A stretch of 32,270 nucleotides of DNA from JAFLBI01 sp964616465 (GCA_964616465.1 CAZTTO010000023.1:1-32270); one strand, 5' to 3'; positions 1 to 8,660 are shown, counted from the stretch's first letter. The notes: generated by a model not told the origin, from the letters alone. Numbers and translations: made by a program.

Positions 1-230
1 CTTTAGCTGTTGGTCTTTAGTCTTTAGCAAAGCCAGTTTTTTAGAACTCCAAAAACGCCAAAGACCAAAGACTAAGGACCAAAGACTGGTTTTACCAAAT
101 ACTAAAGACTTCAATACGTCAGTCTTTAGCTGTTGGTCTTTAGTCTTTAGCAGAGCCAGTTATTTGAACTCCAAAAAAGCCAAAGACCAAAGACTAAGGA
201 CTAAAGACCGGTTTTACCAATGACCAAAAA
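1..230. repeat. Two tandem copies of a heptamer-phased intergenic repeat
   Basis: Two near-identical units begin at 1 and 124 (period 123 with one 1-base indel). Each opens with two tandem GTCTTTA heptamers (13-26 in the first copy), has a central spacer around GAACTCCAAAA, and closes with four tandem heptamers of the form AAAGACY or AAGGACY (60-87 in the first copy). The left arm 12-28 and the right arm 57-73 are inverted repeats matching at 14 of 17 positions, so each unit can fold into a long hairpin. The junction 104-140 recurs at the right end of the window. There is no coding potential and no CRISPR-like constant repeat with unique spacers. The family and function are not known to me. 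Confidence 0.85.
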
Positions 231-267
231 ATCTCCCCATTACGTGAAAATTCCCATAAAAGAAAAA

Positions 268-298
268 TTTGTTCTCACTGTTCCCAACTATATATTTG
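268..298 (+). promoter_or_regulatory. Bacteroidota-type promoter for the polysaccharide operon
   Basis: TTTG at 268-271 and TATATTTG at 291-298 are separated by 19 bp. This fits the Bacteroidota sigma consensus TTTG-N19-21-TAnnTTTG exactly. Transcription would start near 303-306, giving a leader of about 125 nt before the Wza-like gene whose ATG is at 429. It sits just downstream of the repeat pair and is the best promoter seen in the window. Confidence 0.7.
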
Positions 299-428
299 CA
301 CCCGTTATGGATAGTATGTCTAGTTTGAACTATCCCCCCGTTGAAAATCAATTTATTAAGGCCCAATTAACCTCAGTATCATGTGACTGAGAATGGCGGA
401 GCCACATTCTTTTATCAAATTAGATACT

Positions 429-2846
429 ATGATTTCTTTCAAAAAAAAGTCTTTGTTGTTTCTCTTTTTTGTTGGTTTTTCTTTTCAAATAATTGCCCAA
501 GTAGGTGGTATGAATATTGATCAACTAACCGATCAGCAGCTTATGCAGTTTATTCAGGCGAATAACTTATCTGGATTGTCAGAAGCTGAGTTGGAAGCTA
601 AGGCAAGGGAAAGGGGACTATCTAATGATCAAATCCAAAAACTGAAGGCCAGAGTGGCTACCCTAAGTCCGCAAGCGGGTGGAGCTGATAAAAAGTCTGG
701 AGAAGCTGCATCTGAGCAGCGTAAACCAGTGAGCTACTTGTTGCCCAAACCTCGTCCGGATTCTATTAATGGATTGGTCATCTTTGGTTCAGATATTTTT
801 ACAAAGGATAACCTCACCTTCGAGCCTAATCTTAATTTGCCAACACCAAATCAATACGTACTAGGCGCTGGAGACCAAATAAAAGTGGATGTGTTTGGAT
901 ACTCCGATAAAACACAAAGTTTCACCATTAGTCCTGATGGAACCATCCGTTACCCGAATATTGGACCAATCAAATTGGGTGGACTGAATATCAACGAAGC
1001 GAAAGCCAAATTACAAAATCAATTAGTGCGCATTTATCCTGGTTTGAGAGGAGGAAACACCAATCTTCAAATTACACTTGGACAAATCCGCAGTATTCGT
1101 GTGAACCTGATTGGTGAAATCACACGACCAGGGTCTTATACCTTATCCTCCGTAAGTACCATTGCCAATGCCTTATATGCTGCAGGTGGACCAACACCGA
1201 TTGGTTCTTATAGAAACATTGAGCTTATTAGAGCAGGTAAATCAGTGGCGCAATTTGACTTGTATGCTTATTTGTTCAAAGGTGATTTAACAGAGAATAA
1301 ATTATTACAAGATGATGATGTCATTCGTGTGGCGCCTTATCAAAATCGTGTTGAACTGAGAGGGGCAGTAAAACGTAGAGCAATTTACGAATTAAAAGGT
1401 GCTGAGCCTGTTCAACATTTATTGGATTATGCGGGCGGATTAGCAGATAGTGCCAACAGAAGATTTGTAAAAATTGCAAGATTTGGAGAGAGAGAACAAG
1501 AAATGCAAACCATTGCAGCGGCTCAATGGGCTTCATATACATTACAAACAGGCGATAGAGTATATGTAGATAGTATTTCCATGCGTTTCTCCAATAGGGT
1601 TCAAATTTCTGGAGCCGTGCTTACGCCAGGAACCTATTCCCTTAATTCTGCGAATCAATTGAAGGATTTACTCAATTTGACTGGTCTTCAGGAAGATGCT
1701 TATTTAGAAAGAGCTGTTGTCCGCCGCTTGAAGCCAGACTTTCAACCCGAAATGATGGGTGTGAATTTGCAAGATATATTGAATGGCAAGCAAAGCTTTC
1801 TATTGCAAAGAGAAGACTCTATCCATATTTACCGACACATAGAGCTAATTCCAGAATATACCTTCACTGTAGAAGGTGCAGTGAACAATCCTGGTACTTT
1901 CCCTTACGCAAAAAACATGCGTTTGCAAGATGCAGTATTACTAGCAGGCGGATGGGCCGATGGTGCCAGTAAGAAAATTGTGGAGGTAGCGCGCAGGAAT
2001 AGAGACTCTTCTGGTGGAGATACCCAAGGTTTTAGTACTATTTTCAGCGTTAATTTTGAGGAGGCAGCCAATCTAAACAAATTGCAGTTTACACTAGAGG
2101 CATTCGATATTGTGTCTGTCAGAAAACTACCTAGTTATCGTGAGCAAATGCGTGTGAGTATTGAAGGAGAGGTGAATTATCCGGGTACCTATGTTATAAC
2201 TGGAAATAAGGAGAGAATATCGGACCTAGTTAAGCGAGCAGGCGGATTGCGCAGTGGTGCATTTCCCGAAGGTGCTTTTTTATTAAGAAAAACTTTTGAA
2301 GGATTAACTGCCAACGACTCCATCATTCTACAAAACAAATTGGCGACACTTAAGTCAAGTTTTACAGATACTGCAAAAGCCAACCAGGCAGATCAGCTAT
2401 TGAGTGGTGAAATGAAAACTTTGGGTTTAAGACTTTTAGATGCTATTACTAATCCTGGATCTACAGAAGATATTTATCTAATTGAAGGAGATGTTATTAA
2501 AATACCACAGCAGTTACAAACGGTGCAAACTTTCTCAGGCGTCTATTTCCCTAAAAAAGTGGTGTACAGACCGGGATTAAGCTTCAGAGATGTATTAAGA
2601 GAGTCTGGTGGGGTATTGCCTTTGGGCCAAAAAAAGAAAAGTTATGTAGTGAATGCTAATGGATCTATCAGCACTACCAAACAATTCTTATTCTTTAGAA
2701 GCTATCCCAAAATTACTCCAGGTTCAGAAGTATATGTACCTGTGAAAAAACAAGGCAAGGCCTTAACAACTGCTGAAATTATAGGGGTGACCAGTGCGTT
2801 AACTTCTATTGTGAGTATGATTTTCTTAATAAGAACATTACAGTAA
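429..2846 (+). CDS. Wza-like outer-membrane polysaccharide export protein with multiple SLBB domains
   Basis: Probable outer-membrane channel or lipid-anchored exporter for the polysaccharide made by this locus. I place the start at the ATG at 429 because it begins directly with a signal peptide (MISFKKKSLLFLFFVGF, cleavage after IIAQ); an in-frame ATG at 393 would put 12 polar residues in front. The 805-residue product has a short helical region (about 28-80, with DQQLMQFI and LSEAELEAKARERGL), a poly-export domain at about 140-225 (ending in DGTIRYPNIGPI) and then a series of SLBB beta-grasp repeats, each marked by a GxVxxPGxY-like turn. The last 25 residues are hydrophobic, like the membrane-spanning C-terminal helix of Wza. 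It is much longer than enterobacterial Wza (about 380 aa) but normal for Bacteroidota. A full-length paralogue lies at 27937-30411. Confidence 0.9.
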   Translation: MISFKKKSLLFLFFVGFSFQIIAQVGGMNIDQLTDQQLMQFIQANNLSGLSEAELEAKARERGLSNDQIQKLKARVATLSPQAGGADKKSGEAASEQRKPVSYLLPKPRPDSINGLVIFGSDIFTKDNLTFEPNLNLPTPNQYVLGAGDQIKVDVFGYSDKTQSFTISPDGTIRYPNIGPIKLGGLNINEAKAKLQNQLVRIYPGLRGGNTNLQITLGQIRSIRVNLIGEITRPGSYTLSSVSTIANALYAAGGPTPIGSYRNIELIRAGKSVAQFDLYAYLFKGDLTENKLLQDDDVIRVAPYQNRVELRGAVKRRAIYELKGAEPVQHLLDYAGGLADSANRRFVKIARFGEREQEMQTIAAAQWASYTLQTGDRVYVDSISMRFSNRVQISGAVLTPGTYSLNSANQLKDLLNLTGLQEDAYLERAVVRRLKPDFQPEMMGVNLQDILNGKQSFLLQREDSIHIYRHIELIPEYTFTVEGAVNNPGTFPYAKNMRLQDAVLLAGGWADGASKKIVEVARRNRDSSGGDTQGFSTIFSVNFEEAANLNKLQFTLEAFDIVSVRKLPSYREQMRVSIEGEVNYPGTYVITGNKERISDLVKRAGGLRSGAFPEGAFLLRKTFEGLTANDSIILQNKLATLKSSFTDTAKANQADQLLSGEMKTLGLRLLDAITNPGSTEDIYLIEGDVIKIPQQLQTVQTFSGVYFPKKVVYRPGLSFRDVLRESGGVLPLGQKKKSYVVNANGSISTTKQFLFFRSYPKITPGSEVYVPVKKQGKALTTAEIIGVTSALTSIVSMIFLIRTLQ

Positions 2847-2860
2847 ATACAAAGATTCTC

Positions 2861-3163
2861 TTGCAAACGAATGATATTATAGAAAAACTTAGAGCAGAAA
2901 AAGAGCATTTCCAACAAAGGTTTGGTATTTATTCTTTGGTCTTATTTGGTAGTTATGCTAAGAGCGAACAAAAGGCTGGCAGTGATATAGACTTTATGTA
3001 TGAATTACCCCCTAATGGCACCATGCCATATATGCGGTTGATACATTTAGAGCAATATATATCTGCATTATTGGGTATAGAGAAGGTAGAGATGGTGAAT
3101 AAAAGCTATGCTGAACCGATCATTTTCCAACAGATTCAACAACAAGGAATTGCAATATTCTAA
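2861..3163 (+). CDS. mntA: MntA-like minimal nucleotidyltransferase (antitoxin of a HEPN/MNT pair)
   Basis: A 100-residue protein of the minimal nucleotidyltransferase family. It carries the complete GSX10DXD signature: G30-S31, ten residues, D42-I-D44. Members of this family paired with HepT act as adenylyltransferases that add AMP to a tyrosine of the toxin and so neutralise it. The start is a TTG at 2861, 14 bases after the stop of the Wza-like gene; no in-frame ATG lies near it, and starting later would remove the active-site region. The 3' end overlaps the start region of the HEPN partner. The gene is co-directional with the export operon and has no visible promoter of its own, so it is probably co-transcribed with it. 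Confidence 0.85.
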   Translation: MQTNDIIEKLRAEKEHFQQRFGIYSLVLFGSYAKSEQKAGSDIDFMYELPPNGTMPYMRLIHLEQYISALLGIEKVEMVNKSYAEPIIFQQIQQQGIAIF

Positions 3164-3581
3164 GAAAAATATTTTATACATATTAACTATACTAGAAAGT
3201 ATAGAAAAAGTTCAAATTTATTCTCAGCCTTATACTAGTGCCGACGAAATGTTTAAATCAAACGATCAGCTAACTTATAATGCTGTTTGTCATCTTTTAT
3301 TGGCCATTGGAGAGGAATCGAAAAAGATAGAGGATAGTTTAAAAGAAGAAGTTGCAATTGTTTCTTGGGATGCTATAACGGGATTAAGAAACAGGTTAGC
3401 GCATGACTACAGAGGAATAGATGCAAACTTAGTATATCATATTGCAACAAACGAGTTAGAGCCACTAAAGCAGGCTTGTATCTCGCTTCTAAAAATTGTA
3501 GGTATCCAAAAAGCTGATTTAAATACACTTGTTCAAACATTTTGGTATCGACATCTTGGATACCTCAATAATTTAATTTAA
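3150..3581 (+). CDS. hepT: HepT-like HEPN ribonuclease toxin (DUF86)
   Basis: An all-helical HEPN-domain protein. It contains RNRLAHDY, which is the RX4HXY signature: the R and H form the HEPN RNase active site, and the final Y is the residue that MntA-type partners modify with AMP. The active site therefore looks intact. I place the start at a TTG at 3150, which gives MQYSKKNILYILTILESI, a typical HepT beginning, and overlaps the MntA stop by 14 bases. An upstream ATG at 3108 would add 14 residues encoded inside the antitoxin gene and looks less likely. The pair sits between exporter and chain-length genes. Whether it works as a toxin-antitoxin here is inferred from the family. Confidence 0.82.
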   Translation: MQYSKKNILYILTILESIEKVQIYSQPYTSADEMFKSNDQLTYNAVCHLLLAIGEESKKIEDSLKEEVAIVSWDAITGLRNRLAHDYRGIDANLVYHIATNELEPLKQACISLLKIVGIQKADLNTLVQTFWYRHLGYLNNLI

Positions 3582-3611
3582 TAAGCATGGAGATAAAATA
3601 TTGTATCATAC

Positions 3612-4691
3612 ATGACAGATAATATTCAACAATCAAGTTCCGACGAAATCAGCCTAAAAGACCTGATCCTAAAAATCAAGGAATGGGTGGCTTATTTGAA
3701 AACCAAATGGTGGAAAATTGCTATTGCAGGTATTGTAGGAGGTATTATTGGCTTTGTATATGCATGGATGCAGCCAATCACTTATACGGCTAAAACCACT
3801 TTTGTGGTAGAAGATGCGAAGAGTAGCGGTGGGCTTGGAGGTCTGGCGTCATTAGCGGGACAGTTTGGAGTAGATGTGGGTGGTGGTGGTGGAGGAGGCT
3901 TAATTGCAGGCGATAATATCCTGCTGTATTTTAAAAGCGAGTCCTTGGCCAGGGAAGTATTGTTGAGTCCGATTTCTGAGAGCGATAAAAATATTTCACT
4001 AGCTGATGTATATATTAGTTCACATGGACTAAAAAAAGCATGGGCTAAGAATGATAAAATTGGTCAGGTAAGTTTTCCGCCAGTTTCCTCTAACCAAACT
4101 TTTACTAGATTACAAGATAGTCTCATCCAAGTCATCATTAGAGATCGGATATTAAAAAAGCAGTTTTCAATTGCTAAAATTGATAAAAAAGCTGGTTTTA
4201 TTCAGATAAGTATAACCATGCAAAATGAACAATTGGCAAAATTGTATTGTGATAGATTATTACAGGTTGCAGTTGATCGATACATTGATTTAAAAACTGA
4301 TAGACAGAAAAAAACTGTTGAAAGACTCCAAGCTAGAGCGGATAGCATAGCTAACTTATTATCAAAAAAAACATCCACAACCGCAACCCTACAAACTGCA
4401 GCATCTACCATGGATGTGAATCCATTGTTTAAGACGGGAACAATAGTAGCAACTGAACAAACCACGAGGGATAAGGCTATGTTAACAGCAGTTTATGGCG
4501 AGGTGATAAAAAATTTGGAATTGGCAAAGTTTACTTTAAGTCAAGAGACACCAGTGATACAAATCGTAGACAAGGCCGGTTTGCCTCTAGCTTTTAACAA
4601 GGAATCAAAGACTGCGACCTTATTGATTTATTCACTACTAAGTATTTGTCTTTATGCCTCTTATCTGATAATAACACGTTTAGTAAAATAA
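3612..4691 (+). CDS. Wzz/PCP-like polysaccharide chain-length determinant, no kinase domain
   Basis: Inner-membrane polysaccharide co-polymerase expected to set chain length with Wzy and to couple to the Wza channel. The 359-residue protein has a cytoplasmic N-terminus, a first transmembrane helix at about 33-53 (followed by the typical WMQPITYTA), a long periplasmic region with helical segments around 210-330, and a second transmembrane helix at about 334-356 that ends the protein. There is no Walker A/B or tyrosine-rich tail, so this is not a Wzc-type BY-kinase. A run of seven glycines (residues 90-96), encoded by GGT/GGA/GGC repeats at 3879-3899, lies in the periplasmic part. It follows the HepT gene by 30 bp. 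Confidence 0.87.
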   Translation: MTDNIQQSSSDEISLKDLILKIKEWVAYLKTKWWKIAIAGIVGGIIGFVYAWMQPITYTAKTTFVVEDAKSSGGLGGLASLAGQFGVDVGGGGGGGLIAGDNILLYFKSESLAREVLLSPISESDKNISLADVYISSHGLKKAWAKNDKIGQVSFPPVSSNQTFTRLQDSLIQVIIRDRILKKQFSIAKIDKKAGFIQISITMQNEQLAKLYCDRLLQVAVDRYIDLKTDRQKKTVERLQARADSIANLLSKKTSTTATLQTAASTMDVNPLFKTGTIVATEQTTRDKAMLTAVYGEVIKNLELAKFTLSQETPVIQIVDKAGLPLAFNKESKTATLLIYSLLSICLYASYLIITRLVK

Positions 4692-4721
4692 TCTAATTTC
4701 TAAATACTTCAACTAATAAAA

Positions 4722-6023
4722 ATGTCGATTAGAAATTATAATCACAAAATAGCTATTATTGGGCTTGGTTATGTTGGGTTGCCTCTGGCAATAGAATTTG
4801 GAAAAAAATATCCAGTACTTGGCTTTGATATCAACAAAGCTCGTATTGAAGAATTATCTGCCTATAAAGACCGCACCAAAGAAGCTGACTTAGATGGGAT
4901 GATGGAGGCTATGAATTATTATAAAGATGGTAAAGAGAAGGGTCTCCGTTTTTCTCATGAAGTATCTAGTCTGGGCAGCTGTAATATATTTGTCGTTACT
5001 GTACCTACACCAATTGATCAATTCAAAGCTCCTGACCTCGGGCCGTTGCTTAAAGCATCAGAGATGGTTGGAAAGGTTCTAAAGAAGGGTGATATTGTTA
5101 TATATGAATCGACTGTTTACCCTGGATGTACTGAAGAAGATTGTGTGCCGGTACTCGAAAAATTTTCTGGGCTAAAGTTTAATGTCGACTTCTTTTGTGG
5201 ATACTCACCTGAAAGAATCAATCCCGGCGATAAGGTCAATACATTAACTAAAATCAAAAAAGTAACTTCTGGATCTACTCCAGAGATAGCTGATATTGTT
5301 GATGGCTTATATGCAAGTATTATTACTGCGGGTACGCACAAAGCCCCAAGTTTAAAAGTAGCGGAAGCTTCTAAAGCCATTGAGAATGCGCAGCGAGATG
5401 TGAATATCTCATTTGTGAATGAGTTGGCATTAATTTTTGATAGAATCGGAATTGATACTACTGACGTGATTGAGGCAGCGGGAACAAAATGGAATTTTTT
5501 AAAGTATAAGCCCGGTTTGGTAGGGGGGCATTGTATTGGTGTAGACCCATATTATTTAGCACACAAAGCAGAAAGCTTAGGGTATCATCCACAAGTAATA
5601 TTAAGTGGCCGTCGTGTCAACGATATGATGGGAATGTTTGTGGCCAATAAAGTTATTAAGTTGATGATCGGGAAGAAATTAGTTGTCCATGGAGCTAAGG
5701 CATTAATTCTTGGCTTTACATTTAAAGAAGATTGTCCTGATATAAGAAATTCCAGAGTAATAGACATTTATACAGAATTAAAGCAGTTTGGATTAGAAGT
5801 TGATGTGTATGACCCTCATGCTAGTAGTGAAGAGGTTAAGGAAGAGTACAATGTTGATTTATCAGTGTATCCTAAGCCTAATTCTTACGATGCAATTATT
5901 CTAGCCGTATCACATAGTGAGTTTTTAGGGTTGGATATGGATAAATTTAAACGGGGAAATACTGCTGTTATCTTTGATACTAAAGCTTTTCTTCCGAGAG
6001 CCATTGTGGATGATCGTTTGTGA
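4722..6023 (+). CDS. tviB: UDP-N-acetylhexosamine 6-dehydrogenase (TviB/WbpO type)
   Basis: NAD-dependent nucleotide-sugar dehydrogenase that oxidises C6 of UDP-GlcNAc (or UDP-GalNAc) in two steps to the uronic acid. The N-terminal Rossmann motif GLGYVG is at 14-19. The central region has ESTVYPGCTEEDCVPVL and GYSPERINPGD, and the catalytic cysteine is C271 in GGHCIGVDPYY. The C-terminal UDP-binding domain has GFTFKEDCPDIRNS. The length (433 aa) is normal. The sequence resembles TviB/WbpO more than WecC, so UDP-GlcNAcA or UDP-GalNAcA is more likely than UDP-ManNAcA. No 2-epimerase and no WbpB-like oxidase are in the window, so the uronic acid may be used directly. Confidence 0.9.
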   Translation: MSIRNYNHKIAIIGLGYVGLPLAIEFGKKYPVLGFDINKARIEELSAYKDRTKEADLDGMMEAMNYYKDGKEKGLRFSHEVSSLGSCNIFVVTVPTPIDQFKAPDLGPLLKASEMVGKVLKKGDIVIYESTVYPGCTEEDCVPVLEKFSGLKFNVDFFCGYSPERINPGDKVNTLTKIKKVTSGSTPEIADIVDGLYASIITAGTHKAPSLKVAEASKAIENAQRDVNISFVNELALIFDRIGIDTTDVIEAAGTKWNFLKYKPGLVGGHCIGVDPYYLAHKAESLGYHPQVILSGRRVNDMMGMFVANKVIKLMIGKKLVVHGAKALILGFTFKEDCPDIRNSRVIDIYTELKQFGLEVDVYDPHASSEEVKEEYNVDLSVYPKPNSYDAIILAVSHSEFLGLDMDKFKRGNTAVIFDTKAFLPRAIVDDRL

Positions 6024-6047
6024 TTTTCAGAATACAAGTAAACTTAA

Positions 6048-7337
6048 TTGCTATTTAATATCTATCATAAGATAAGCGTTAGTTCGTTTGCAAAAAACGC
6101 TTTAATACTTACAGTTGGAACTGTAATTGCTCAAGCACTTCCTTTCCTGTTTTATCCAATATTAGGAAGGCTATACACACCTTTGCAGTTTGGCTTATTG
6201 ACTACTATTTTAGCAATTATTCCTTTTTGTACAATCATTGCAACCGGTGCTTATGAAAATGCCATATTGATTGCTGATAGTGAACAAGAGGCGGCTACTC
6301 TTATCATGATGATAATACGCAGGAGCCTTATTGTATCTGCCCTTTTAGGAGTTTGTTTTTATCTGTTCACTGAACCGCTAATTGAATTACTGAATGAGCC
6401 CCTTTTAAGAGAGTGGATTATCGTTCCTTCATTTGCAGCATTTGCAACAGTTATCTATATCTGCTTTAATGAATGGAGCGTAAGAAAAAAATACTTTGTT
6501 CGACTTTCAATAAACAAGATTATTAACACCTCTTCCATAGCCATTAGTAAACTTTTGGCCGGTATATTCTCAATAACTTCTAATGGTCTAGTGTTTGGAG
6601 ATATCTTTGGTAAGGCCTTAACAGCAATTGCTTGTATCTATAGAATAATAAGGTTAGACGGGCCTGTATTCTTGAAAGTGAAAGTAAGCGAGTTTAAGTC
6701 TGTGGCAAAGAAGTATAAGGATATGCCTCGTTATATGGTATCAGATCAGATTTTAAATAATATTGGGGGGTCTATTCATATTCTCTTTATTACAGCGTAT
6801 TTTTCTATTACAGAGCTTGGTTATGTATCAATGGCTGCATCCTTGCTAACCGTGCCTGTAACAGTAGTGAGTGCTGCCATTAAAGACGTATTCAGGCAGA
6901 AAGCCAATGAGGAGTATACGCAAACCGGAAGTTGCAGAAAGACTTTTGTACGCTTACTTATTCCCATTACACTAAGTTCATTAGTGTTAAGTATTCCACT
7001 TTATCTCATCTTGCCTAATGGGATTACATTTTTTTTAGGAGATCAGTGGGTTAAGACGGGTGACTATAGTCAGATTCTGCTACCCATGTATGTTAGCAAT
7101 TTCATCAGTATGTCTTTAGGAGGTGTATTAATCATCGCTAACAAAATGGGCATTTCACTATTTTGGCAGATATACACTATTGTAGTTAGTATTGTAGCAT
7201 TTTTTATTGGCATACAAGCTCAGTATAGTTTAGATAAAGTCCTTTTCTTGTTTATGATTGCTAGAACAAGTTCGTATTTACTTTATATCCTTTTATCTTA
7301 TTATTACTCAAAGAATTACTTTTTAATTGGTAAATGA
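6048..7337 (+). CDS. wzx: Wzx-like polysaccharide flippase (MOP superfamily)
   Basis: A polytopic inner-membrane protein of 429 residues with about 12 hydrophobic segments. It starts with an amphipathic stretch followed by ALILTVGTVIAQALPFLFYP and GRLYTPLQFG, the usual opening of oligosaccharide flippases (P-x-L-xRLYTPxxFG). The expected role is to flip the undecaprenyl-PP-linked repeat unit to the periplasm. The start is a TTG at 6048, 24 bases after the dehydrogenase stop; no in-frame ATG or GTG exists before the first membrane segment. It overlaps the next gene by 4 bp (ATGA), so translation is probably coupled. This part of the locus is more AT-rich than its surroundings, as is common for wzx/wzy. 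Confidence 0.9.
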   Translation: MLFNIYHKISVSSFAKNALILTVGTVIAQALPFLFYPILGRLYTPLQFGLLTTILAIIPFCTIIATGAYENAILIADSEQEAATLIMMIIRRSLIVSALLGVCFYLFTEPLIELLNEPLLREWIIVPSFAAFATVIYICFNEWSVRKKYFVRLSINKIINTSSIAISKLLAGIFSITSNGLVFGDIFGKALTAIACIYRIIRLDGPVFLKVKVSEFKSVAKKYKDMPRYMVSDQILNNIGGSIHILFITAYFSITELGYVSMAASLLTVPVTVVSAAIKDVFRQKANEEYTQTGSCRKTFVRLLIPITLSSLVLSIPLYLILPNGITFFLGDQWVKTGDYSQILLPMYVSNFISMSLGGVLIIANKMGISLFWQIYTIVVSIVAFFIGIQAQYSLDKVLFLFMIARTSSYLLYILLSYYYSKNYFLIGK

Positions 7338-8641
7338 ACTTGCAGCTTAAAAATGGAGATATAAGTTTAGCTAGTATTTTTTTGAATGAGCGGCTTCGCT
7401 TTTCAGGTATGCTAATATTTCTGCGATTAGCTTTAGATTATGCTTATGGAAATATTGTCTCGGTAATCTTTGCATATCAAAATTTCAAAAATGAATTAAC
7501 GTTCAGTTCCTATACAATTTCATGGGTTTTTCTATTTAGTTTAATGCCACTTATCTATAGAAACTATGTAAAGAAAAATCTATCATCCTATATAATCACA
7601 GTACTTATTGCAATATCCTTATTGCCTACCACTACTTTGATTGCATTCAATAAATCTTATTCATATAGTTACATTTTATTAATGTATATCTATTGGTTTT
7701 TGATTATTTGGCTTAATAGGAAAATACCTCGTATTGTCCTTTTTGAAAAAAAGAAAATCAAGACACGGGTGCCTTATATACTTTTGACTATTCTTTTTTG
7801 TGGGGCTGTTCTCTATACATCATGGGTGTACACTGGGTTTAGATTTCATTTTGGTCTTTTGGATGTTTATGATTTACGATCCGAGGCACGAGAGTATCAG
7901 GTATCCATTCTTTTGGGTTATATTATCACTGCTGCCGATAATATTTTACCCGTATTGCTTGTCTTTTTCCTTGTTCAAAGAAATTGGTCTATTTCAATTT
8001 TTGTATCTCTTATTATCTTTTTGAATTTTGGGATATCCGCTGTTAAGCAAGTATTGTTTCTTTTGATATTCTCCTGGATAGGTTTTTTTATGGTGAAATC
8101 CGAAGGTTTTTTTCGCTCAATTATAAATGGTGTAAGCGCGCTTGTTGTAATAAGTATCTTAGAGTTTTTTTTGTTCAATACCTATTTTATAACAAATTTT
8201 TTTTCATATAGAATTCTCTTTATACCTGCTAAGTTGCACCATGTTTATTACACTTTCTTTTCTGTGAACGAGTTTGATTATTTCAGGCAGTCTATTCTAA
8301 AATGGCTTTTACAATCTCCTTATAAAGATGGCATTCAGTTTATTATGGGAGAGGAGGATATAGGCGATTTTACAGCAAGAGCCAATAATGGGCTTTTCTC
8401 TGACGCATATCTTAACTTTGGGTTTGTTGGTGTTTTAGTTTTTCCGTTTATTGTGGTTATAATATTGAAAACACTAGAGGGGGCATCAAATGGATTGAAT
8501 GCTAAAATACTTTTCATTATTACTACTGCAACTACATTTGTTATTTTAGGAGTTCCATTTTCAACAGCTTTACTTACCTCTGGGCTACTATTGTTAACTT
8601 TATTTTTATATACCTTACCGAGAGATAAGCAAGCTCTATAA
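7334..8641 (+). CDS. wzy: Wzy-like O-antigen/polysaccharide polymerase
   Basis: A 435-residue integral membrane protein with about 11-12 hydrophobic segments and no other recognisable domain. A larger soluble loop at roughly 325-365 contains ARANNGLFSDAYLNFGFVG, a pattern seen in oligosaccharide repeat-unit polymerases. Its position directly after wzx, with a 4-bp overlap, supports Wzy, which polymerises repeat units on the periplasmic face. Wzy proteins are too divergent for certainty from sequence reading alone, but no other candidate polymerase exists in the window. Confidence 0.8.
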   Translation: MNLQLKNGDISLASIFLNERLRFSGMLIFLRLALDYAYGNIVSVIFAYQNFKNELTFSSYTISWVFLFSLMPLIYRNYVKKNLSSYIITVLIAISLLPTTTLIAFNKSYSYSYILLMYIYWFLIIWLNRKIPRIVLFEKKKIKTRVPYILLTILFCGAVLYTSWVYTGFRFHFGLLDVYDLRSEAREYQVSILLGYIITAADNILPVLLVFFLVQRNWSISIFVSLIIFLNFGISAVKQVLFLLIFSWIGFFMVKSEGFFRSIINGVSALVVISILEFFLFNTYFITNFFSYRILFIPAKLHHVYYTFFSVNEFDYFRQSILKWLLQSPYKDGIQFIMGEEDIGDFTARANNGLFSDAYLNFGFVGVLVFPFIVVIILKTLEGASNGLNAKILFIITTATTFVILGVPFSTALLTSGLLLLTLFLYTLPRDKQAL

Positions 8642-8660
8642 TTCTTTTAATGTATTGTAC

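Noticed and set aside
1..230. Possible CRISPR array because of repeated units
   Set aside because: There are only two 123-bp units, their whole length is repeated, and no unique spacers or cas genes occur.
393..428. Upstream ATG start for the first Wza-like protein
   Set aside because: It would add 12 polar residues before a complete signal peptide; the ATG at 429 fits better.
7800..8024. 74-codon open frame on the plus strand inside wzy
   Set aside because: It is an out-of-frame hydrophobic shadow of the polymerase membrane segments.
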